Notes: generated by a model not told the origin, from the sequence alone. DNA of 64,000 nucleotides from RUG563 sp045590215 (GCA_045590215.1 JAZNQO010000001.1:43011-107010), one strand, 5' to 3'. Numbered from the stretch's first letter, positions 42,690 to 52,056 are shown. Numbers and translations: made by a program.

Positions 42690-42736
42690 GGAATCACCTC
42701 ACGGATGAAGTACAGTTAATTCATTGTAACAAACTT

Positions 42737-42755
42737 TGGGTGGTTTGTCCACCCA
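42737..42755. promoter_or_regulatory. Inverted repeat between araC-type gene and kdu operon
   Basis: TGGGTGG (42737-42743) / CCACCCA (42749-42755), a perfect 7-base repeat with 5-base centre, inside the 109-base divergent gap. It can be an operator; an RNA hairpin in the leader is also possible. Confidence 0.5.
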
Positions 42756-42798
42756 TGGGGCGAAAAACCCATAAATCCAAGAAAAGGAGCGCACGGCC

Positions 42799-43878
42799 AT
42801 GGCATATTTAACGCTCAGAAATGTAAACAAAATCTATCCCAACGGCTTTCACGCTGTCCATGATTTCAATATGGAAGCGGAGAAGGGCGAGTTTATTGTG
42901 TTCGTCGGCCCTTCCGGCTGCGGCAAATCCACCACGCTTCGGATGATTGCAGGGCTGGAAGACATCAGCAAGGGTGAATTTTTAATCAATGGGGAAGTGG
43001 CAAACCAGTGGAGCCCCCGTGAGCGGGAAGTGGCCATGGTGTTTCAAAGCTATGCTTTGTACCCCAATATGACGGTGTATGATAATCTGGCCTTCGGTCT
43101 CTCCCTGCAGGGCGTGGACGAAGACGTGATTGACGAAAGGGTGCAGAAGACGGCCAAAATCCTCGGCCTTACCGATTATCTGGATCGCATGCCCCGTGCC
43201 CTTTCCGGCGGCCAGCGGCAGCGTGTGGCAGTGGGCCGCTCCATCATCCGTAAGGTGGGCATTTTCCTGATGGACGAGCCACTTTCCAATCTGGACGCCA
43301 AGCAGAGGGTGACCATGCGCTCCGAAATCACCCAGATTCACAGGGAAACAGGAGCCACCACCATCTATGTGACCCACGACCAGACGGAAGCTATGACCAT
43401 GGCGGACAGGATTGTGGTGATGAAGGACGGCTATGTGCAGCAGGTGGGCACGCCGAGGGATGTGTATTTCAATCCTCGGAATATGTTCGTAGCCGGATTC
43501 ATTGGGGAGCCGCCCATGAATTTCATTCGCCGGAAGGTGGTAAACGGCTGCATTCGCATCGGGGATGAGACGCTGGATCTTGGCAAAAAGCTGGGCGAAG
43601 GCATCAAGGCCTATGAGGGTAAGGAGATCGTGTTTGGCTTTAGGCCGGAGGCTATCGCCCTTGGAATGCAGGAAAACGCCTATCGGGTTTTGGGCAAAGT
43701 GGAGCTGACGGAAATGCTGGGCGATAACGCCAATGTGTATATGGATGTGGACAATGACAAAGCCATCCTGAAAGTAACGCCCCATGAGATCCCCGAAATG
43801 GATGAGGAAATCATGTTCTCCATCCCGGTGGAGCAGGTGTATCTTTTCGATGCCGAAACGGAAATTGCGATCAAATAA
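42799..43878 (+). CDS. ABC transporter ATP-binding protein (MsmX type), second copy in pectin locus
   Basis: A 359-residue ATPase with Walker A VGPSGCGKSTT, signature LSGGQRQRV, Walker B FLMDEPLSNLD, the switch THDQTEA and a TOBE-type C-terminus. It is the first gene of the kduI-kduD operon and has no permease beside it. MsmX-like ATPases of Firmicutes serve several importers, so this copy may energise the LplB/YtcP system under a different signal or other importers. GGAGCGC precedes the ATG. Confidence 0.92.
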   Translation: MAYLTLRNVNKIYPNGFHAVHDFNMEAEKGEFIVFVGPSGCGKSTTLRMIAGLEDISKGEFLINGEVANQWSPREREVAMVFQSYALYPNMTVYDNLAFGLSLQGVDEDVIDERVQKTAKILGLTDYLDRMPRALSGGQRQRVAVGRSIIRKVGIFLMDEPLSNLDAKQRVTMRSEITQIHRETGATTIYVTHDQTEAMTMADRIVVMKDGYVQQVGTPRDVYFNPRNMFVAGFIGEPPMNFIRRKVVNGCIRIGDETLDLGKKLGEGIKAYEGKEIVFGFRPEAIALGMQENAYRVLGKVELTEMLGDNANVYMDVDNDKAILKVTPHEIPEMDEEIMFSIPVEQVYLFDAETEIAIK

Positions 43879-43906
43879 AATTGATAGATAGATGGAGGAA
43901 ACAACT

Positions 43907-44749
43907 ATGGATATTCGTTATTCTGCCAATCCTCAGGATGTGCGCCGCTATACCACGGAGGAGCTTCGCAAGGAATTTCTGATTCAGAACCTGTATCAGA
44001 AGGACACTGTGCAGGCTACCTATTCCCATGTGGACAGGATGCTGGTGATGGGCATCATGCCGGTGGAGGAAGTGGTTTCCATTGATAAGGGGATTGACGT
44101 GTGGGCGAATTTCGGTACGGATTATGTGCTGGAACGCCGGGAAGCAGGGGTTTTCAATCTGGGCGGCGACGGCTTCATTGAAGCGGATGGCCAGCGGTTT
44201 GACATGACGTACGAAGACTGTCTGTATATTTCCATGGGCACGAAGGACGTAAAATTTGCTAGTAAAAATAAGGAAAACCCGGCCAGGTTCTATCTCTGCT
44301 CTTCTCCGGCGCACAGGGCGTGCAAAACCACGTTCATCTCTTTCGCCGAAGCCCAGAAGCGTCCCCTTGGGGAAGATAAGCTGTCCAATAAGCGGGTCAT
44401 CAATCAGTTCATTCACCCGGCAGTGCTGGACACCTGCCAGCTTCTGATGGGTTTAACCCAGCTGGCCCCCGGCAGCGTATGGAACACCATGCCCAGCCAT
44501 ACCCACGAACGCCGCATGGAAGTGTATACTTATTTTGAGATTCCGGAAAATCAGGCGGTGATGCACTTTATGGGTCAGCCCCAGGAAACCCGGCATATCG
44601 TGATGCAGAATTTTGATGCAGTGATATCCCCCTCCTGGTCCATCCACAGCGGCTGCGGCACCTCCAATTATACCTTCATCTGGGCCATGTGCGGCGAAAA
44701 CCAGGCCTTTGACGATATGGACACCTTCCCGGCAACCGATATGAAGTGA
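43907..44749 (+). CDS. kduI: 5-dehydro-4-deoxy-D-glucuronate isomerase
   Basis: A 280-residue zinc-dependent cupin isomerase converting 5-keto-4-deoxyuronate from unsaturated galacturonate to 2,5-diketo-3-deoxygluconate. The family start MDIRYSANPQDVRRYTTEEL is followed by the conserved TMPSHTHERRMEVYTYFE region (near 198), with the metal-binding histidines and glutamate. GGAGGAAAC gives the start at 43907. Length is standard. It is followed 11 bases later by kduD, the next step. Confidence 0.97.
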   Translation: MDIRYSANPQDVRRYTTEELRKEFLIQNLYQKDTVQATYSHVDRMLVMGIMPVEEVVSIDKGIDVWANFGTDYVLERREAGVFNLGGDGFIEADGQRFDMTYEDCLYISMGTKDVKFASKNKENPARFYLCSSPAHRACKTTFISFAEAQKRPLGEDKLSNKRVINQFIHPAVLDTCQLLMGLTQLAPGSVWNTMPSHTHERRMEVYTYFEIPENQAVMHFMGQPQETRHIVMQNFDAVISPSWSIHSGCGTSNYTFIWAMCGENQAFDDMDTFPATDMK

Positions 44750-44760
44750 GGTGGAAGACA

Positions 44761-45564
44761 ATGGCATTTGATATGAGCAAATTTTCCCTGCAGGGAAAGA
44801 CGGCATTGGTCACGGGCGGCAGCTATGGCATCGGCTTTGCCATTGCTTCCGGGCTGCATGCCGCCGGGGCCACAGTGGTTTTTAACGACATCAATCAGGA
44901 GCTGGTGGATAAGGGCTTGAAAGCCTATGCGGAAAAAGGCATCCAAGCCCATGGCTATGTATGCGATGTGACGGACGAAAATGCCGTACAGGAATTGGTT
45001 GAAAAGATTGCCCGGGAAGTGGCCCCTATTGATATTCTGGTGAATAACGCCGGCATCATCCGCCGCATTCCCATGACGGAAATGGCCGCCAGTGAGTTCA
45101 GCAAAGTGATCGACGTGGATTTGATTGCCCCCTTTATTGTGGCAAAGGCCGTTATTCCCGGCATGATTGAGCGGGGTCACGGCAAGATTATCAACATCTG
45201 CTCCATGATGAGCGAGCTGGGTCGGGAAACGGTTTCCGCTTATGCGGCGGCCAAGGGCGGCCTGAAGATGCTCACAAGAAATATCTGCTCCGAATACGGC
45301 CAGTATAATATCCAGTGCAACGGCCTGGGCCCCGGCTATATCGAAACGCCCCAGACGGCTCCCTTGCGTGAGATTCAGCCTGACGGCAGCCGCCATCCCT
45401 TCGATCAGTTCATCCGTGCCAAGACCCCGGCAGAACGCTGGGGCACCCCGGAAGACCTGATGGGCCCGGCTCTGTTCCTTGCCAGCGAGGCCAGCGATTT
45501 TGTCAACGGCCAGATTCTCTATGTGGACGGCGGTATTCTGGCTTACATCGGCCGCCAGCCGTAA
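44761..45564 (+). CDS. kduD: 2-dehydro-3-deoxy-D-gluconate 5-dehydrogenase
   Basis: A 267-residue short-chain dehydrogenase reducing 2,5-diketo-3-deoxygluconate to KDG. The NAD(P)-binding motif is TGGSYGIGFA near 21; NNAGIIRR lies near 97; the catalytic S-Y-K set includes Y and K of YAAAK near 160. It starts 11 bases after kduI (site GAGGTGG). The pathway would continue with kdgK and kdgA, which are not in the window. Confidence 0.93.
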   Translation: MAFDMSKFSLQGKTALVTGGSYGIGFAIASGLHAAGATVVFNDINQELVDKGLKAYAEKGIQAHGYVCDVTDENAVQELVEKIAREVAPIDILVNNAGIIRRIPMTEMAASEFSKVIDVDLIAPFIVAKAVIPGMIERGHGKIINICSMMSELGRETVSAYAAAKGGLKMLTRNICSEYGQYNIQCNGLGPGYIETPQTAPLREIQPDGSRHPFDQFIRAKTPAERWGTPEDLMGPALFLASEASDFVNGQILYVDGGILAYIGRQP

Positions 45565-45596
45565 CAAATATTGCCTGATTCTCCTTTGAAATGAAT

Positions 45597-45643
45597 AAAA
45601 CAGGGCTTTGTGTTTCTAAAAAAGAAACGAAAGCCCTGTTTTT
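45597..45643. terminator. Bidirectional terminator between kduD and the his operon
   Basis: AAAACAGGGCTTTGTGTTTCT / AGAAACGAAAGCCCTGTTTT forms a long stem with T runs on both strands. It serves the rightward kdu operon and the leftward histidine operon, which converge. Confidence 0.9.
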
Positions 45644-45653
45644 ATATTTGGTT

Positions 45654-46391
45654 TCAGAAGGTATCAAAGCCAAAGCAGAGAGTTTCCTTTTGGTGGCTGT
45701 CGCTGGTGTAGATGAATTTGCCACCGCTTTTTTCAATGTATGCCCGGATGGGGGCAGCAGGATAGGGGGAGGTACGGTAGCCCCGGCTCATGGCCCCGGT
45801 ATTGATTTCAAAGGGCTTGCCGGTGGGGATGAGGGCGTCAACCGCCTTTTGCCATGCGGCGATATAGCGGGGATGGGTTTCGTCAAAGAGGGGGGTCTTT
45901 TCCTGAAACTTTGTGATCAGGTCAAAATGCCCGATGATATCGCACTGGGTATCCTGCACGATGGCGGCCACTTTGTCGTAATAGGCTTCGATGAGGGCAT
46001 AAATATCGCCGCCGAAATAGGTGTCTGCCCCTTGCTTCAGCTTTTCTGCCGTCCAGTCAATGGACACATGATGGCCGTCCGGCATCAGAAGATAATGCAC
46101 GGAGCCAATCAGGTAATCGCGCTGGATGGTGGGCGTAAAGGACAGGCTGTCCTGCTCAAGACCCAAATAAACGGCGATCTGGCCTTTATGAGCTTCTTTC
46201 AGCTGCAGGATTTCTTTTTCGTATACCGGCAGCTTTTCCGCTGCCATGGCACAGCCATCGTCAAAGCTCATGGGCGCATGATCAGAAAAGCCGATGTAAT
46301 CCATGCCCTTTTCAATGGCGGTAAGCACCATTTCTTCCGGCGTATTTTTGCCGTCGGAAAAGGTGGTGTGCGTGTGCAAATCGCCTTTCAT
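45654..46391 (-). CDS. hisK: Histidinol-phosphatase, PHP (HisK) type
   Basis: A 245-residue PHP-superfamily phosphatase removing phosphate from L-histidinol phosphate, the eighth step of histidine synthesis. Metal motif DLHTHTTFSDG lies at residues 4-14, with GFSDHAP near 34 and IGHFDLI near 155. It is the last gene of the his operon and overlaps hisIE by four bases. Some PHP members have other phosphatase roles, but the context is decisive. A terminator follows at 45597-45643. Confidence 0.92.
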   Translation of the reverse strand: MKGDLHTHTTFSDGKNTPEEMVLTAIEKGMDYIGFSDHAPMSFDDGCAMAAEKLPVYEKEILQLKEAHKGQIAVYLGLEQDSLSFTPTIQRDYLIGSVHYLLMPDGHHVSIDWTAEKLKQGADTYFGGDIYALIEAYYDKVAAIVQDTQCDIIGHFDLITKFQEKTPLFDETHPRYIAAWQKAVDALIPTGKPFEINTGAMSRGYRTSPYPAAPIRAYIEKSGGKFIYTSDSHQKETLCFGFDTF

Positions 46392-47038
46392 CAGGTCATT
46401 TTCTCCTGCTTCACTTTTTTGTCAATAACATGACGGGAAGAAAGTTCCTTGTGGATGTCCTCCAAGGAAATGCCCTGCTGCAGCATCAAAACCATCACAT
46501 GATAGCAAAGGTCGGCAATTTCATAGATGGTTTCTTTCTTGTCGTCAGCCTTGGCGGCGATGATGACTTCCGTGCATTCTTCGCCAACTTTTTTCAGAAT
46601 TTTGTCGAGGCCTTTTTCAAACAGGTATGTTGTATAACTGCCTTCCTTCTTTTCCACCTTGCGGCCATAAAGCATATCCATCAGCTGCTGCAGGGAAAAT
46701 TCGTGCAGCTCTTCGCTTTCAAAGACGGGAGCGGTGAAGCAGCTGTCCGTGCCGGTATGGCAGGCAGGCCCCTCCTTTTCTACCACCACCACCAACGCAT
46801 CCTTATCGCAATCGGCGGTGATGGACACGATGTGCTGGTAATTGCCGCTGGTTTCGCCCTTCAGCCAAAGCTCCTGCCGGGAGCGGCTGTAAAAGCAGGT
46901 GAGACCCTTTTCCATGGAAATCTGCAGGCTTTCTTTGTTCATGTAGGCCAGCGTCAGCACCTTTTTCGTGATACTGTCCACCACGATGGCAGGGATGAGA
47001 CCCTTTTCATCAAATTTCAGTTCGTTAATATTCAGCAT
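46391..47038 (-). CDS. hisIE: Bifunctional phosphoribosyl-AMP cyclohydrolase / phosphoribosyl-ATP diphosphatase
   Basis: A 215-residue fusion of HisI (about 1-110) and HisE (about 120-205). HisI marks are VDSITKKVLTLAYMNKES and the metal motif TADCDKDALVVVVEKEGPAC; HisE is the short helical MazG-like part (KVGEECTEVIIAAKADDKKE). It catalyses the third and second steps of the pathway. It starts 6 bases after hisF ends (on this strand) and overlaps hisK. Confidence 0.96.
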   Translation of the reverse strand: MLNINELKFDEKGLIPAIVVDSITKKVLTLAYMNKESLQISMEKGLTCFYSRSRQELWLKGETSGNYQHIVSITADCDKDALVVVVEKEGPACHTGTDSCFTAPVFESEELHEFSLQQLMDMLYGRKVEKKEGSYTTYLFEKGLDKILKKVGEECTEVIIAAKADDKKETIYEIADLCYHVMVLMLQQGISLEDIHKELSSRHVIDKKVKQEKMT

Positions 47039-47044
47039 AGTTTT

Positions 47045-47809
47045 TTACACTCCCATTCTGGTCGGGATGCCGCTTTTCAGCATCTCCGCTTTCAAATCCT
47101 GAATTTTTACTTCGCCGAAGTGGAAAATGGAGGCGGCAAGGCCGGCGTCCACTTTGGGCAGGCGGTTAAACAAGGTGATGAAGTCCTCAATCTTCCCGGC
47201 ACCGCCGGAAGCAATTACGGGGACGGACACCACATTGCACACCTGTTCCAAAAGCTCTAAATCAAAGCCCTGCTTCACGCCGTCGGTGTCGATGGAATTG
47301 ACCACCACTTCTCCGGCACCCCGATCCACGCATTCTTTGATCCACTGAATGGCTTCCATGCCGGTGTTTTCCCGACCGCCCTTCGCAAAGATGCGGAACA
47401 CGCCGTCCACCCGCTTCACATCCACGGACAAAACCACGCACTGATCGCCGTAGAGCCTTGCTGCTTCGTCAATGACGGAAGGATTGCGGATGGCTCCGGA
47501 ATTGACGCTCACTTTGTCTGCACCGCAGTTCAGCACCCGGTCAAAGTCCGCAACGGAATTGATGCCGCCGCCCACCGTCAGGGGGATGAAGACGTTTTTC
47601 GCCGTTTCGCAAAGGATATCGGTGAACAATTTTCTTCCGTCGGAGGAAGCGGTGATATCATAAAACACCAGCTCGTCCGCACCGTTTTCGCTGTAAAATT
47701 TCGCCATATCCACCGGGGTGGTCAGCGTGCGGAAGCCCTCAAAATTGACCCCTTTCACCACCTGGCCGTTTTTCACATCCAGGCAGGGGATAATACGTTT
47801 TGTAATCAT
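47045..47809 (-). CDS. hisF: Imidazole glycerol phosphate synthase cyclase subunit
   Basis: A 254-residue TIM-barrel enzyme. It starts KRIIPCLDVKNGQVVKGVNF; catalytic Asp pairs lie in the first strand (CLDVKNG) and in SIDTDGVKQG near 175; phosphate-binding ASGGAGKIEDF near 200. With HisH it makes imidazole glycerol phosphate and AICAR. Start overlaps the hisA stop by four bases. Confidence 0.97.
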   Translation of the reverse strand: MITKRIIPCLDVKNGQVVKGVNFEGFRTLTTPVDMAKFYSENGADELVFYDITASSDGRKLFTDILCETAKNVFIPLTVGGGINSVADFDRVLNCGADKVSVNSGAIRNPSVIDEAARLYGDQCVVLSVDVKRVDGVFRIFAKGGRENTGMEAIQWIKECVDRGAGEVVVNSIDTDGVKQGFDLELLEQVCNVVSVPVIASGGAGKIEDFITLFNRLPKVDAGLAASIFHFGEVKIQDLKAEMLKSGIPTRMGV

Positions 47810-48519
47810 TTCGCCACCTCGATTGCTTCTTTCAGGTTGATGGCTCCGATGTAATAGGCCTTGCCGATGATGGCACCGTACAGGTTCATCTGTCGCAGGG
47901 CTTTGATATCTTCCATGGAGGAAACGCCGCCGGATGCGATGATCTGCAGGGAGAATTTTTCCGAAAGCTCCTTGTACAAGGCCCGGTTTGTGCCCTGCAT
48001 GGCACCGTCCTTGGAAATGTCGGTGCAGATCATGGTCTGAACACCGATTGATTGCATCTTTTCGCAGAAATCAAAGGCATTCCATGCGGATTTTTCCATC
48101 CAGCCCTTGATGGCTACAAAGCCGTCCTTGATATCAATGCCCACGGCAATTTTTTCACCGTATGCGCTGACGGCCTTTTCCACAAAGCCTTCTTCCGTTA
48201 CGGCGGCTGTGCCGAGGATCACCCGGTCAATACCGGCGGAGAGATATTTTTCGATGGTTTCCATGGAGCGGATGCCGCCGCCCACTTCCACAAAAAGCCC
48301 GGTTTCTTTTTTGATGGCGGCAATGACATCAAAGTTGGGCGTGGTGCCCAGCTTGGCTCCTTCCAAGTCCACCAGATGGATATGGGTCGCCCCGGCGGCC
48401 TTAAAATCTTCCGCCACGGAGACGGGGTTTTTGCTGTAGACGGTTTTCTGGGCGTAATCGCCTTTATACAGACGCACCGCCTGCTTTTCAAAAAGATCAA
48501 TGGCAGGGTAAATCAGCAT
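47806..48519 (-). CDS. hisA: Phosphoribosylformimino-AICAR ribotide isomerase
   Basis: A 237-residue TIM-barrel isomerase, fourth step of histidine synthesis. It starts LIYPAIDLFEKQAVRLYKGD; the phosphate loop IIASGGVSSMEDI and the ICTDISKDGAMQG segment carry the catalytic aspartate. Slightly shorter than usual but complete. Overlaps hisH (7 bases) and hisF (4 bases). Confidence 0.96.
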   Translation of the reverse strand: MLIYPAIDLFEKQAVRLYKGDYAQKTVYSKNPVSVAEDFKAAGATHIHLVDLEGAKLGTTPNFDVIAAIKKETGLFVEVGGGIRSMETIEKYLSAGIDRVILGTAAVTEEGFVEKAVSAYGEKIAVGIDIKDGFVAIKGWMEKSAWNAFDFCEKMQSIGVQTMICTDISKDGAMQGTNRALYKELSEKFSLQIIASGGVSSMEDIKALRQMNLYGAIIGKAYYIGAINLKEAIEVAK

Positions 48520-49142
48520 GCTGCTCCTCCTTCCATTTCGCAGAAGGCACGGAGGATGTTAAGCCCCACGTTTCCGCTCTTTTCCGGGTGGAACTGGCAG
48601 CCCATCACGTTTCCCTTGGCCACGGCGGCGGTTAACGCTGCGCCGTATTCGGCAGAAGCAATCAGGCTGTCTTCACAGCCCGTTGCGGCATAGGAATGGA
48701 CGAAATAGACACAGTCGCCTTCCTTGATATAGCGGAAAAGAGAATGCTTTTCCCCGTGGAATTGCAGGGCATTCCAGCCCATATGGGGGATTTTGAGGCC
48801 TTCAGGAACCTTTTCCGCAATGGGACGAACTGCTCCTTTCAGCAGCCCCAAGCCCTCATGTTCGCCATACTCAAAGCTCTTTTCAAACAGCATCTGCATG
48901 CCAAGGCAAATGCCCATGAGGGGTTTTCCCTTCTCGGCTTCTTCTTTCAAAAGCACGTCCAGCTTGAGCTCTTTCAGCTTTTTGGCGGCATCTTCAAAGG
49001 CCCCCACGCCGGGCAGGATAATGCGGTCAGCGGAGCGGATGACATCCGCATCCCGTGTGATCGTGACCTCTGCGCCGATCATGGCAAAGGAGCTTTTCAG
49101 GGAAAATAAATTGCCCACGCCGTAATCAATAATCGCAATCAT
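48513..49142 (-). CDS. hisH: Imidazole glycerol phosphate synthase glutamine amidotransferase subunit
   Basis: A 209-residue class I glutaminase that supplies ammonia to HisF. The nucleophile is in MGICLGMQMLF near 76-86; the catalytic His and Glu are in QFHPEKSGNVG near 186-196. It begins IAIIDYGVGNLFSLKSSF, as expected. It is immediately adjacent to hisB with no gap. Confidence 0.97.
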   Translation of the reverse strand: MIAIIDYGVGNLFSLKSSFAMIGAEVTITRDADVIRSADRIILPGVGAFEDAAKKLKELKLDVLLKEEAEKGKPLMGICLGMQMLFEKSFEYGEHEGLGLLKGAVRPIAEKVPEGLKIPHMGWNALQFHGEKHSLFRYIKEGDCVYFVHSYAATGCEDSLIASAEYGAALTAAVAKGNVMGCQFHPEKSGNVGLNILRAFCEMEGGAAC

Positions 49143-49730
49143 TTACAGCACTCCTTTTGTGGAAGGAATTTCGTTTTTAAATTCGGGGTCAATGGCCACG
49201 GCTTGCCGAAGCGTCCGCCCCACGGCCTTGAACGCCCCTTCGATGATGTGGTGGCTGTTTTTGCCGTCTAATTTGCGGATGTGCAGGGCGCAGGCGGCGT
49301 TCCTGACAAAGCCGAGAAAAAATTCTTCCACCAGCTCCGTGTCAAATGTGCCCACCTTTTCCGTGGGGATATTCAGCATGAAGCCCAGATGGCTGCGCCC
49401 GGAAAAGTCCACAGCGGCTAAAATCAGCGTTTCATCCATGGGCAGCACCACATCGCCGTAGCGGTGGATGCCACGCTTGTCGCCTAAAGCCTCGGCAAAA
49501 GCCTTGCCCAAGGCAATCCCGATATCTTCCACGGAATGATGGTCGTCCACATAGGTATCGCCGTCGCATTTCACTGTCAAATCAAACCGGCCGTGGGAAG
49601 CAAACAGCGTCAGCATATGATCGAGGAACCCTACGCCTGTTTGGATATCGCTTTTGCCCGTACCGTCCAGGTTCAGGGACAGGGCGATTTTCGTTTCGTT
49701 TGTGTTTCTCTCCAGTGCCGCTTTTCTCAT
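49143..49730 (-). CDS. hisB: Imidazoleglycerol-phosphate dehydratase
   Basis: A 195-residue monofunctional dehydratase (no phosphatase domain; that is supplied by HisK). Manganese-binding HHSVEDIGIALGKAF lies near 64-78, with the related HHIIEGAFKAVGRTLR near 160-175. Sixth enzymatic step. Overlaps hisC by four bases. Confidence 0.97.
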   Translation of the reverse strand: MRKAALERNTNETKIALSLNLDGTGKSDIQTGVGFLDHMLTLFASHGRFDLTVKCDGDTYVDDHHSVEDIGIALGKAFAEALGDKRGIHRYGDVVLPMDETLILAAVDFSGRSHLGFMLNIPTEKVGTFDTELVEEFFLGFVRNAACALHIRKLDGKNSHHIIEGAFKAVGRTLRQAVAIDPEFKNEIPSTKGVL

Positions 49731-50779
49731 AGCATGGCCTCCAGCGTTTGAATGAGGGCTTCCATTTCTTCCTTGCTTCCGATGGTGATGCGGTTATAAT
49801 CGGTGAGCTTTGCATCGTCAAAGTGGCGCACCAGAATGCCTTTTTCTTTTAAGGAAAGGTACATCTCTTTCCCCGGCATTTGTGGGTGCTTGGCAAAGAC
49901 GAAATTGGTGCAGGATGGGGGCATAACAAACCCCAGCCGCCTTAATTCCTGCTCCGTCCATGCCCTTGTTTCCATCACCGTCTTGCAGCAGAAACGGAAA
50001 TAATCTTCATCCGTTAATGCCCCGATACCGGCGGCCATGGTGACGGAATTGATGTTGTAGGGGTTGGTGGAATAGCGGATGGTTTCCAAGTCCTGTATCA
50101 GCTTCTTGCAGCCGATGCCCATGCCGAGCCGTGCCCCTGCCAAGGAGCGGGATTTGGAGAAGGTCTGGGTCACCAGGAGGTTATCGTATTTGCGGATGAG
50201 GCGCACTGCGCTTTCGCCGCCGAAATCCACATATGCTTCGTCCACGACCACCACGTTATCAGGATTGCCTGCCACAATGCGCTCGATATTGGAAAGGGGC
50301 AGGGCGATGGAGGTGGGGGCGTTGGGGTTGGCGATGAAGAGGGTCTTATTCAGCCCGATAAACTTTTCAACCGGCAGCGTGAAATCATCGTTCAAGGGGA
50401 TCGTTTCATAGGGTACGTTATTGAGCTTGGCAAAGACGGGATAGAAGCCATAGGTGATATCCGCAAAGGCCGCCGGGTGATTTTCATCGCAAAAGGCCAT
50501 AAAGGCGAAATTCAGGATATCATCGGAGCCGTTGGTGAAAATGATTTCATCTGCATCAATGCCAAACTTTTCAGCCGCCACTTTCCGAAGGGACAGGCAG
50601 GTAGGGTCGGAATAGAGGTTGAGATTTCCTGCCGTCTGCCGTGCCAGCCGCAGGGCGATGGGGGACGGGGGAAAGGGGGATTCGTTGGTGTTCAATTTGA
50701 TATAGGTTCTTTCCCTCGGCTGTTCTCCGGGGGTATAGGGCGTCAGGGCGGCATATTTTTCCGAGAAAAAACGGCTCAT
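49727..50779 (-). CDS. hisC: Histidinol-phosphate aminotransferase
   Basis: A 350-residue PLP enzyme. It has KLNTNESPFPPSP near 28, the PLP contact FTNGSDDILNFAFMA near 80, ANPNAPTS near 150 and the Schiff-base lysine in TQTFSKSRSLAGARLG near 210. Start at 50779 overlaps the hisD stop by four bases; a longer upstream extension lies inside hisD and is rejected. Confidence 0.96.
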   Translation of the reverse strand: MSRFFSEKYAALTPYTPGEQPRERTYIKLNTNESPFPPSPIALRLARQTAGNLNLYSDPTCLSLRKVAAEKFGIDADEIIFTNGSDDILNFAFMAFCDENHPAAFADITYGFYPVFAKLNNVPYETIPLNDDFTLPVEKFIGLNKTLFIANPNAPTSIALPLSNIERIVAGNPDNVVVVDEAYVDFGGESAVRLIRKYDNLLVTQTFSKSRSLAGARLGMGIGCKKLIQDLETIRYSTNPYNINSVTMAAGIGALTDEDYFRFCCKTVMETRAWTEQELRRLGFVMPPSCTNFVFAKHPQMPGKEMYLSLKEKGILVRHFDDAKLTDYNRITIGSKEEMEALIQTLEAML

Positions 50780-52056
50780 GCTTCTTCCTCCGTGCGGATG
50801 ATGGCACTTTTTGCGTGGGCAGTGAGCCCCTCTTTCACGGCAAAGGCGTAAACGTCCTTGGCCACATTTTTCAAAGCGTCTTTGGTAAAATAGGTGTACT
50901 GGGTTTTCTTCACAAAATCGTCCACGGACAGGGGGCTGGAAAACTTTGCCGTGCCGCCGGTGGGCAGGGTGTGGTTGGGGCCGGCCAGATAATCGCCCAG
51001 TGCTTCGGGGCAATTGCGCCCCATGAAGATGGAGCCTGCGTGCCGGATGGCATCCAGATAATCGAAGGGATTATCCACGCACAGTTCCAGGTGTTCCGGG
51101 GCAATTTCGTTGGCAATTTCGATGGCAGCGTTCAAGGACTCTGCCACGATGATTTTACCGTTATCGTCAATGGAAGCACGGGCAATAGCGGCTCTCTCCA
51201 GCAGGGGAATCTGCTTTTCCAGTTCGGCCTGCACCTTTTCGGCAAAGGCTGCGCAATCCGTCACCAGCACCGCACTGGCCATGGTGTCGTGCTCGGCTTG
51301 GGAAAGAAGGTCCGCCGCAATGTGCCGGGGGTCAGATTTGCCGTCCGCTACAATCAGGATTTCGCTGGGGCCTGCGATCATATCAATGGATACAAGGCCG
51401 TACACCTGCTTTTTCGCTTCTGCCACAAAGGCGTTGCCGGGGCCCACGATTTTATCCACTTTGGGGATGGATTCCGTGCCGAAAGCAAGGGCTGCAATGG
51501 CCTGTGCGCCGCCCACCTTGAACACCTTATCTACGCCTGCCACCTGCGCCGCAGCCAGAATATAGGGGTTCACCTTGCCATCCTTTCCGGGAGGCGTGGT
51601 GATGACCACTTCCGGAACCCCGGCGATTTTGGCCGGGATGGCGTCCATGAGCACGGTGGAAGGATAGGCTGCCGTGCCGCCGGGCACATAGAGGCCTGCC
51701 TTATCCATGGGGATCACTTTCTGCCCCATGACGATACCGGGCTGATCGTTGATAATGAAGGAATTGCGCTTTTGCTTTTTGTGGAAATTGCGGATGTTTT
51801 GCGCTGCTTTTTCCAAGATGGCAAAAAATTCCGGCTCCACTTTTTCCTTGGCTTCGGCCATTTCTTCTTTGGATACCAGCATGGTGGAAAGTTCCGCCTT
51901 ATCAAACCTGGCGGTATAAGAAAGTACCGCTTTATCGCCGTTTTGTTTTACATCTTCCAGAATATCCGCTACTGTTTTTTCGATATTTACTTTCGGCTGT
52001 ACCCGTGCAAAAATTTCGCTGTTTGGCACTTGGCCGTATTGCATCATTTTAATCAT
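50776..52056 (-). CDS. hisD: Histidinol dehydrogenase
   Basis: A 426-residue zinc enzyme oxidising histidinol to histidine in two steps. Features: YVPGGTAAYPSTVLM near 124, KIVGPGNAFVAEAKKQVYG near 215, AGPSEILIVAD and SQAEHDTMASAVLVT (active-site region). The family end NHTLPTGGTAKFSSPLS is present. It overlaps hisZG and hisC by four bases each. Confidence 0.97.
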   Translation of the reverse strand: MIKMMQYGQVPNSEIFARVQPKVNIEKTVADILEDVKQNGDKAVLSYTARFDKAELSTMLVSKEEMAEAKEKVEPEFFAILEKAAQNIRNFHKKQKRNSFIINDQPGIVMGQKVIPMDKAGLYVPGGTAAYPSTVLMDAIPAKIAGVPEVVITTPPGKDGKVNPYILAAAQVAGVDKVFKVGGAQAIAALAFGTESIPKVDKIVGPGNAFVAEAKKQVYGLVSIDMIAGPSEILIVADGKSDPRHIAADLLSQAEHDTMASAVLVTDCAAFAEKVQAELEKQIPLLERAAIARASIDDNGKIIVAESLNAAIEIANEIAPEHLELCVDNPFDYLDAIRHAGSIFMGRNCPEALGDYLAGPNHTLPTGGTAKFSSPLSVDDFVKKTQYTYFTKDALKNVAKDVYAFAVKEGLTAHAKSAIIRTEEEA

